Origin: DATAUD01 sp035511075
GTDB lineage: Bacteria; Verrucomicrobiota; Verrucomicrobiia; Limisphaerales; Palsa-1400
Length of the DNA: 64,000 nt
Direction of reading: 5' to 3'
Assembly (NCBI GenBank): GCA_035511075.1
Contig: DATKFW010000093.1
Location: forward strand, 10,635-74,634
Shown: in pieces, positions 44,226 to 50,874 of the stretch
Numbering within the stretch: position 1 is the first letter of the stretch
How the letters are laid out: each line of letters begins with the position of its first letter
Position numbers and translations under genes: made by a program
Notes under the pieces: model-generated
What the model saw: only the letters and a program-made list of their open reading frames with translations
Database searches by the model: none
Told to the model about the DNA's origin: nothing

Positions 44226-44271
44226 CGCCAGGGAATCTCGGAGGCGACCCCTCGGCCTCCATTCCCGCTAG
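44226..44271 (+). repeat. Short dispersed repeat, copy 2
   Basis: Partner of 41281-41325, lying just upstream of hicB (minus) and of the LysM gene (plus). See copy 1 for the shared core. The 142-bp gap that contains it shows no gene. Confidence 0.55.
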
Positions 44272-44316
44272 CCTTCAGCCTTGAACTTGCCGCGCGCGGG
44301 TTTTACCCTCCGTTCC

Positions 44317-44958
44317 ATGAAACGATTCTTCGTTCTTATAGGAATTTCCTTCTTCGCCCTGGCCGCCACCGCCCAGGATGGCGCCCCAGCTTCCACGCCC
44401 GCCGCCGAAGCCGCCGCCAAACAGGGCGCTGACGAACGTTACGAACGCATGGCCGCCGATATTCAGGCGCTCCAATCCGCAAACGACGCTCTTCAGGCAA
44501 AACTCACCGCCATCGAGCAGCAAGTCCAGGACCTGCGCAGTCAGCAGTCCCAGTCCGCCGCCAGTGTCAGCACGCCCGATGACCTCAAACGTCTCGCCGA
44601 TAAAATCCAGGAGGTGGACAGGAAACGCGAGGAAGACAAGGAGGCCATCGCCGAGGAAATCCGCAGGTCCATCGCGGAATTGAAACACGCCGTGGCGGAC
44701 AGTCCCCCGCCCAGCCGCGTCTCCTCATCCAAACCAGCCCCGGGCGCCGATTCCACCGATACCGACAAGGGATTTGTTTACAAAATCCAGGACGGCGACA
44801 GCCTTTCGGCGATCGTCAAGGCCTACAACGCCGATTTCAAGAGCAAGGGAATGAAAACGATCTCCCTGCAACAGGCAATGGACGCCAATCCCAACGTCGA
44901 TTGGAACCGTCTGCGAGTCGGCCAAAGAATCATCATTCCACGGCCTCCAGCCCAGTAA
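44317..44958 (+). CDS. Secreted coiled-coil LysM protein
   Basis: 213 residues from the ATG at 44317 (the frame opens at 44281). Signal peptide 'MKRFFVLIGISFFALAATAQ'. Residues ~30-115 are a charged heptad-rich coiled coil ('ERYERMAADIQALQSANDALQ', 'LKRLADKIQEVDRKREEDKEAI'). A Pro/Ser linker leads to one LysM domain at about 151-210: 'FVYKIQDGDSLSAIVKAYN...LQQAMDANPNVDWNRLRVGQRIIIP'. LysM binds peptidoglycan, so this is a periplasmic wall-bound protein. Three bases separate it from the next gene, so they are likely co-transcribed. Confidence 0.85.
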   Translation: MKRFFVLIGISFFALAATAQDGAPASTPAAEAAAKQGADERYERMAADIQALQSANDALQAKLTAIEQQVQDLRSQQSQSAASVSTPDDLKRLADKIQEVDRKREEDKEAIAEEIRRSIAELKHAVADSPPPSRVSSSKPAPGADSTDTDKGFVYKIQDGDSLSAIVKAYNADFKSKGMKTISLQQAMDANPNVDWNRLRVGQRIIIPRPPAQ

Positions 44959-44961
44959 CCC

Positions 44962-46386
44962 ATGAACCGATATCAGTCCTACCGCAACCTGCCGCCCCTG
45001 GCCGGTCTCTGCTCGATGGAGCAGGCAATGGCTCCCGGACTCCCGATCGAGGCCTGCGTTGCCCGGCTCAAACGCTATCACTACGCCTTCAAACGTCTCC
45101 ACCAGATTTTTAACGCCCGCCTCACCGCCGAGCCCGTTTACGAACTCAAAATGGGATTCAGTCTGCACGCCCATCTTTGCGCCGAACACGTCGATGCCCT
45201 CCGCAAGCGCGTCGGCGAAATGCGCGAACCGCCGCTGGGCCTGGACATCGTGCCGGACGAAAATCTGGAAATCTTTTTCGACGAAATCCTCGCCGCGCCC
45301 ACGACCGCGGAATTACTGGCCGGCCTTTACGGCAAAGCCGTTCCCGCGTTGAAGGGCGCCCTGGAGAGCCATATCGCCGCCACCAACCTCCTTGCCGACG
45401 CCCCCTCCGTCCGCCTCTGCCGTTTCGCGCTGCTGGAATTGGACGACATGCTCCGCTTCGGAACCGAATGCGTCAATCGTCTGATTGACAGCGACGCCGC
45501 CCGGAAAATGGCGCTTTGGCTGCAACTCCTCGACGATTGCCTTGCCGCATCCGGCGGGCTGGAGGGCGCCCGGAAGCCGGCGCCGCGGCAAATCGCGCGC
45601 CATTATTCCCGCGCCGGTTACAAGTATGACGGAATACCCCGGCGCGACGAGCGGTTTCCCGATCCCTACAACATGGGTGTCAACGCCGAGGTGTTTCTCT
45701 ACGATAAGACCATGCCCGCCGACGCCAAGGTGCTGATGATATTCTACAAACGCCTCCGCGAAATCGACGTTCCCGAAATGATGGCGTCCATAATTGCCGA
45801 AACCCCCGGCAAACCGTGGGGTTATTACCGCGACATGACACGACAGCTTTGGGACGAGGCCCGCCACGCGATGATGGGCGAAGTCGGTTTCGCCAGCCTG
45901 GAAATCGATTGGCCCAAAGACGTGATGATCAACTTCACATGGTCGCTGGGCCTGAACACGCAACTCACGCCCATGGAACGCCACGGCGTGCTCTACTTCA
46001 TCGAGCAAGGTTTGATGCCAAAAAACGGCAAACGCTACGAATGGGAGGTCGCCGTCCAATCCAACAATCCCCTCTGCGCCCTGTTCCAGGACTACGATTG
46101 GGCCGATGAAGTGCTTCACGCGCGCGTCGGGCGCGATTGGTATTTGAAGGAATTCAAGCAAGCCTCCGAAGGCATCGCCTATGGCGACAGGTGCTGGTCC
46201 AAGGTCCTAGTGGGCTGGCGCCAATGGCGCGAGGAAGGCCTGACCCAGCATCGCAATTGGTGGCCGGACTGCTATCGCGCCGCCTGCAAGAACCGTGGCG
46301 TCGACGCGGACCCGGCAGTTTTGGCTTACAACACCTCCTATGAACAGGTGCGGGCCGATTTGAAAAACGTATCCGCTTCGGCATAA
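44962..46386 (+). CDS. Unknown soluble helical protein, possibly ferritin-like
   Basis: 474 residues, no signal or membrane segment. I do not recognise a named family with certainty. Several helices carry Glu/His pairs spaced as in diiron ferritin-like proteins: 'HLCAEHVDAL' (~residue 75), 'LWDEARHAMMGE' (~residue 300) and 'WADEVLHARVGRDWY' (~residue 385). The pattern E-x-x-H occurs twice, in 'DEARH' and 'DEVLH'. This resembles the ferritin-like DUF455/MiaE type only in general form. It sits between the LysM gene and a small membrane protein, whose ATG overlaps its stop by one base. A metal-dependent oxygenase role is a guess. Confidence 0.45.
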   Translation: MNRYQSYRNLPPLAGLCSMEQAMAPGLPIEACVARLKRYHYAFKRLHQIFNARLTAEPVYELKMGFSLHAHLCAEHVDALRKRVGEMREPPLGLDIVPDENLEIFFDEILAAPTTAELLAGLYGKAVPALKGALESHIAATNLLADAPSVRLCRFALLELDDMLRFGTECVNRLIDSDAARKMALWLQLLDDCLAASGGLEGARKPAPRQIARHYSRAGYKYDGIPRRDERFPDPYNMGVNAEVFLYDKTMPADAKVLMIFYKRLREIDVPEMMASIIAETPGKPWGYYRDMTRQLWDEARHAMMGEVGFASLEIDWPKDVMINFTWSLGLNTQLTPMERHGVLYFIEQGLMPKNGKRYEWEVAVQSNNPLCALFQDYDWADEVLHARVGRDWYLKEFKQASEGIAYGDRCWSKVLVGWRQWREEGLTQHRNWWPDCYRAACKNRGVDADPAVLAYNTSYEQVRADLKNVSASA

Positions 46387-46634
46387 TGGAACCACCCGCT
46401 GAAACACCGCTGTTGCCCTTCCACATAACTTCCGGGACGCTCTTCGCCTCCCTTCTTTGGGGTTCTGTGGGCGCTGGGATGTTTATTTACGGAAAAAAAC
46501 AACACTCCACCCCCGCCCTAATCGGCGGAATAGCGATGATCATCGTTTCGTACTTTGTCCCGGATCCGTTGTGGATGAGCGTGAGTTCCGTCGCCCTTAT
46601 CGCGGGCGTCTATTTTTGGTCACGCCAAGGCTAA
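46386..46634 (+). CDS. Small three-helix membrane protein
   Basis: 82 residues, hydrophobic throughout: helices at ~13-35 ('SGTLFASLLWGSVGAGMFIYG'), ~43-58 and ~62-79. Similar ~70-80 residue proteins ('..GKKQ...P.L.G...M..SYF...') occur widely and are sometimes annotated as amino-acid transport protein without evidence. Start ATG overlaps the preceding stop (TAATG). Function unknown. Confidence 0.7.
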   Translation: MEPPAETPLLPFHITSGTLFASLLWGSVGAGMFIYGKKQHSTPALIGGIAMIIVSYFVPDPLWMSVSSVALIAGVYFWSRQG

Positions 46635-46732
46635 GGTCGAAATCCGCGGTCTCACGTCTTTTGGTTGCGGCCTGCGCGAAGCGGGATTTTGAACTTTAAT
46701 TCTCAAAGGGGAATCCGCAGACTGGTTTTTCC

Positions 46733-48568
46733 GTGAGGTTTCTTTCGCCAGCCGCGTTTTGGTTCGCCGCCACTTTGCCGGTCGTTGTGGTGTTTTACCT
46801 TCTGAAACGGCGCCGGGTGGTCAAGCTGGTTTCCAGCACGGTCCTCTGGCAGAAATTCCTCGCCGATACCCAGGCCAACGCCCCTTTCCAGAAGCTGCGC
46901 CACAATTGGCTGCTGTTGCTGCAATTGCTCCTGCTGCTGCTGGCAATCCTTGCGCTGAGCCGCCCTTATTTCTCCGGTCATGCCGCCGCAAGCGGCCTCC
47001 GCGTCGTCATTCTTGACGCGTCGGCTTCCATGCAAAGCACCGATGAAACCCCGTCCCGTTTCGAGAAGGCCCGCGCCGAGGCCCTCCACCTGGTGGACAG
47101 TCTTGCGGACCAGGAACAGATGCTCATCCTTCTGGCTGCGGGCAACACCATCGTCAAACAATCCGCCACCTCGGACAAAGCCGTCCTGCGTCGGGCGATT
47201 CAAGATTGCCAGGTGACCGATTCCACAACGCGCCTGACCGAGGCGCTCAAACTAGCCGGCACATTGGTGCGCGACAAACATGACCCGGAAATCCATCTTT
47301 TTAGCGACGGGGCGGCGGGTGATTTGAGCGAGTTCGAGAACAAAGGCCTGAGTGTGATCTATCATCGTGAAGGCGTGCGATGCAATAATCTGGGAATTAC
47401 CACACTCGACATTCGCGACAACCCGGAGAACCACCAGGAACGCGCCATTTACGCCAGCGTCGTCAATTTCTCGACCAACACGCAGCAGACGGTGCTGGAT
47501 TTGCTCTTTGACCAACAAGTTGTGGACACGCGGCCTTTGAGCCTTGCGCCGGGGGAGACTTCGCCGCAGGTTTTTTCCGCCACACAGGAACGCGACGGCA
47601 TTTTCACCGTCCGCATCGATGCCCGGGACGATTTGGCGGCTGATAATCAGGCTTCGATCGTCAGCCTCTTGCCGCAGCCCGTCAGGGTCCTGCTGGTGTC
47701 GCACGGCAACCGTTTCATGGAAAAAGCCCTGCGCGCCGTTTCCGGGGTCGAGTTGACTGTCGCCACCGATACGCTGGACGGCGCGCCAAATTCCGATGTC
47801 GTGGTGCTTGACGATGTGATGCCTTCGGCATGGCCCAAAAACAGCGTGCTGGCTATTCACATCGCCGGCACCAACTTGTTCGAAGAGGGCTGGACCAATA
47901 TCGACTCCCCGGCCATTGTCGATTGGAGGAATACGCATCCCCTGCTCCGTTACATTAACCTGGACAACATTCAAATCAGCGAGACGCTCGGCGTGCGGAC
48001 GCCTGCGTGGGGGCTCCCGCTGGTGGAGACCCGGCAAACGCCGCTGATGCTCGCCGGGGAATTGTCCCGCCAAAAAATCATCTGGATCGGCTTCGACACG
48101 CTGCAAAGCACCTGGCCCTTGCGCGTCTCCTTCCCCATGTTCATCGCCAACGCGGTGGAATGGCTCAACCCGGCCTCGACCAAATCCCGGCAACTGATGC
48201 TCCATGCAGGCGAGCCGTTTCGATACGGTTTGCCGCAGCCGGTGGACTCGGTGGAAGTCACGCTGCCGGACGGTGCCAAGGAAACCATAGCCACGGCGGG
48301 AAATCGCGAAATCATTTTTGGCGACACCGCCCGCCAAGGAACCTACCGTTTGCGCGCCGACACAAACGAAATCGCCTTCTGTGTCAACGTTCTGGACGCC
48401 GCCGAAAGCAACACCAAGCCGCGCGAGGAATTGCAGTTGGGAAAATTCAACACGGTGGGCACGACAGAGGTCAAACAGGCGAGCGTGGAAATCTGGCGGT
48501 GGATCGCCGCCGGCGCGCTGGCCGTCCTGATGTTCGAGTGGTGGTACTACCATCGGAGGACAGTTTGA
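46733..48568 (+). CDS. BatA-like VWA-domain membrane protein
   Basis: 611 residues from a GTG at 46733. The N-terminus ('FLSPAAFWFAATLPVVVVFYLLKRRRVVKLVSSTVLWQKFL') is the BatA/aerotolerance-regulator N-terminal membrane domain, with a second helix at ~60-76. A von Willebrand A domain follows with the MIDAS motif DASAS (D95). Residues ~200-585 are beta-rich (CARDB-like and a domain near 'VRVLLVSHGNRFMEKALRAV'), and a C-terminal helix ends 'RRTV'. Similar proteins are associated with MoxR AAA+ chaperones, but no MoxR or DUF58 gene is in the window. The stop overlaps the next start (TTGA). Confidence 0.82.
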   Translation: MRFLSPAAFWFAATLPVVVVFYLLKRRRVVKLVSSTVLWQKFLADTQANAPFQKLRHNWLLLLQLLLLLLAILALSRPYFSGHAAASGLRVVILDASASMQSTDETPSRFEKARAEALHLVDSLADQEQMLILLAAGNTIVKQSATSDKAVLRRAIQDCQVTDSTTRLTEALKLAGTLVRDKHDPEIHLFSDGAAGDLSEFENKGLSVIYHREGVRCNNLGITTLDIRDNPENHQERAIYASVVNFSTNTQQTVLDLLFDQQVVDTRPLSLAPGETSPQVFSATQERDGIFTVRIDARDDLAADNQASIVSLLPQPVRVLLVSHGNRFMEKALRAVSGVELTVATDTLDGAPNSDVVVLDDVMPSAWPKNSVLAIHIAGTNLFEEGWTNIDSPAIVDWRNTHPLLRYINLDNIQISETLGVRTPAWGLPLVETRQTPLMLAGELSRQKIIWIGFDTLQSTWPLRVSFPMFIANAVEWLNPASTKSRQLMLHAGEPFRYGLPQPVDSVEVTLPDGAKETIATAGNREIIFGDTARQGTYRLRADTNEIAFCVNVLDAAESNTKPREELQLGKFNTVGTTEVKQASVEIWRWIAAGALAVLMFEWWYYHRRTV

Positions 48569-50874
48569 ACTGGCCGCTGGTTTGCAACAGCCTCGCGGTC
48601 AGCGGCGCGACGACTCTATTGGCGGTGGCCGGCGGCGTGCTGGCGGCGCTGTGGTTCGCCGCATGCGAGCCGCCCCGTCGGACGCTCTTCCTGGCAATCG
48701 CCGTCGTGGCTTTGGTGCTGCCGCCGTTTCTGGTCGTCAATTGTTGGATCGAGTTGCTGGGCGAAAACGGAAGGTGGCGTCATTGGCTCCCTGTCGATAT
48801 CTATTCGCTCGGCGGGACGGTTTGGGTTCTGGCGCTGCTAAATTGGCCGATCGCATTCCTCTTTGTGACCGCGGCGTGGCGTCGCGTTCAAGCGGTCCAA
48901 TTGGAAGTGGATCCTCTCCTGGAGGGGCGCTTTCTGCTGCGCTGGCTGCTGCTGCCCGTGGCGCGGGCGGAAATCCTGCAGGCGGCCATCCTGACCATGG
49001 TCTTGGCGCTGAACAATTTCGCCGTACCGGCGATTTTGCAGGTCAAAGTATTCCCGGCCGAAGTGTGGGTCCGCTTCAATACCACGTTTGACTACGCGGC
49101 GGCCCTGGAATTGAGCTGGCCCCTGGTGCTGGCTCCTCTGATTTTGATGCTCTGCTTTCGCGGCGGCGACCATTCGTGGTCCTGGCACTCCAATCCGGCA
49201 ACCGCGCGGGCGTTGCGGCGCCAATTGGGCGCGCGCTGGTACTGGGCCGGGGGCGCGACATCTCTGGCGCTGGCGGGATTTTCCCTCGGCGTGCCCCTTT
49301 GGCAACTGGCCGGCAATCCCAAGACGTGGCGCGAATTCCTGCCGGCGTTTGCGGCGGGCCACTTCGCGATATTTCACTCGCTCCTTTTCAGCGGAGTCTC
49401 CGCGACGATCGTGGTTGCGGCCGCATTGTTGACGTGGCGAATACGCCTGGACTCGGTGTTGTGGCTGCCGTTTTTCATGCCAGGCGTCCTGTTGGGCATC
49501 GGCTTGATCTGGCTCTTCAATCGCCGCGGCTTGAGCGCGATCTACCAAAGCGCCGCGATTGTTTTACTGGCGTACGCGATTCGTTACGCGGGATTGGGAT
49601 GGAACGCGGTGGCCCGCGCTATTCGCTCCGGCGACCCGAACCTGGCGGCGATGGCGCGACTGGAAGGGGCCACCGCCTGGCAAACTCTCCGCCATATCCA
49701 CTGGCCGCAAACGTCCGCCCAATTAAGCGCGGCCTGGTATGTGACTTACCTGCTTTGTTTATGGGACGTGGAAACGCTGGTCCTGATCGTCCCGCCGGGC
49801 GGCGAAAGCCTCTCGCTGCGCATTTTCAATCTCCTCCATTACGGACACAACTCGCAGGTCAACGCCCTTTGCCTGCTGCTCCTGGCGCTGGCGCTGCTGC
49901 CGTTGCTGGCCGCGGCGGCATTCCAATCGATCCGAAAGCTATCCGCGGCCTTGTTGTCCGCGCTGGCCCTTTGTCTGCTGGCAAGTTGCACCGCCGACGA
50001 TCAAAAAGGCGCGCCGGTCCAAAGCCGGTTTTTCAGCCGCGTGGAGATTATCGGCACGCGCGGCGCGGGCGTTGGTGAATTGAACAAACCGCGCTCCGTC
50101 GCGGTGGACGCCCAGGACAACCTTTACGTGGTCGATATGACCGGCCGGGTCCAGAAATTTTCGCCCGATGGGAAGTATCTACTTGACTGGCAAATGCCCG
50201 AAACCACCAAGGGCAAGCCCAAGGGAATGTGCCGGGACCGCGAAGGCGACATTGTCTTGATCGAGCCGCATTACTCGCGCGTCAATTATTTTTCACCCGA
50301 CGGCAGGCTCATCGCGCAATGGGGAGTCAAGGGCACCAATGCCGGCCAGTTCGGCATGCCGCGCGGCGCCGTGGTCAATTCCCGCGATGAAATCTACGTT
50401 TGCGAATACACCGATTCCGAGCGCGTCCAGCATTTCACGGCGCGCGGAGCGAAATTTCTTGGCGGCTGGGGGCGGCTGGGCAGCGGCGACGGCGAATTCA
50501 GCCGCGCGGAGGGACTTGGCATCGATTCCGCCGGGCGGATTTACGTCGCCGATTCCTGCAATCATCGCATCCAGGTTTTTTCGCCAGAGGGCAAATTCAT
50601 TCGCGCTTACGGCCAGGCTGGCACAGGCCCGGGGCAATTCAGCTACCCGTACGACGTGCAGATCGACCCGTCCGGGTTGCAGTTTGTCTGCGAATTTGGC
50701 AACAGCCGCATCCAGATACTCGACGCGCAGGATCGGCCCCTGGAAATTCTGGGTGGCCCGGGCGGCGCTCCCGGGCAATTTAGCAATCCCTGGGGGCTGG
50801 CCCTGGATTCCAAGGGCAATCTCTACGTGGCCGACGCCCTGAACAACCGCGTCCAGAAATTCATCCGTAAATGA
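48565..50874 (+). CDS. ABC-transporter permease fused to an NHL beta-propeller
   Basis: 769 residues from a TTG at 48565, overlapping the VWA stop; GGAGGA is 4 bases upstream. Residues ~1-455 are a two-halved importer permease of the FbpB/ThiP type with ~12 helices; 'LLLPVARAEILQAAILTMVLALNNFAVPAIL' and the EAA-loop 'AAMARLEGATAWQTLRHIHWP' mark the halves. A last helix (~458-473) runs into LLASC, which looks like a lipobox, then a six-bladed NHL propeller (~490-769) with repeats such as 'LNKPRSVAVDAQDNLYVVDMTGRVQKFSPDGKYLLDW'. No stop or frame change separates the parts. No ATPase or binding-protein gene is nearby. The fusion is unusual; the propeller should face the periplasm. Confidence 0.75.
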   Translation: MNWPLVCNSLAVSGATTLLAVAGGVLAALWFAACEPPRRTLFLAIAVVALVLPPFLVVNCWIELLGENGRWRHWLPVDIYSLGGTVWVLALLNWPIAFLFVTAAWRRVQAVQLEVDPLLEGRFLLRWLLLPVARAEILQAAILTMVLALNNFAVPAILQVKVFPAEVWVRFNTTFDYAAALELSWPLVLAPLILMLCFRGGDHSWSWHSNPATARALRRQLGARWYWAGGATSLALAGFSLGVPLWQLAGNPKTWREFLPAFAAGHFAIFHSLLFSGVSATIVVAAALLTWRIRLDSVLWLPFFMPGVLLGIGLIWLFNRRGLSAIYQSAAIVLLAYAIRYAGLGWNAVARAIRSGDPNLAAMARLEGATAWQTLRHIHWPQTSAQLSAAWYVTYLLCLWDVETLVLIVPPGGESLSLRIFNLLHYGHNSQVNALCLLLLALALLPLLAAAAFQSIRKLSAALLSALALCLLASCTADDQKGAPVQSRFFSRVEIIGTRGAGVGELNKPRSVAVDAQDNLYVVDMTGRVQKFSPDGKYLLDWQMPETTKGKPKGMCRDREGDIVLIEPHYSRVNYFSPDGRLIAQWGVKGTNAGQFGMPRGAVVNSRDEIYVCEYTDSERVQHFTARGAKFLGGWGRLGSGDGEFSRAEGLGIDSAGRIYVADSCNHRIQVFSPEGKFIRAYGQAGTGPGQFSYPYDVQIDPSGLQFVCEFGNSRIQILDAQDRPLEILGGPGGAPGQFSNPWGLALDSKGNLYVADALNNRVQKFIRK

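Noticed and set aside
49950..50010. Separate lipoprotein gene for the NHL propeller starting at an internal TTG
   Set aside because: No ribosome-binding site, a signal of only ~10 residues would remain, and the permease frame has no stop before it; kept as a fusion but noted as an alternative.
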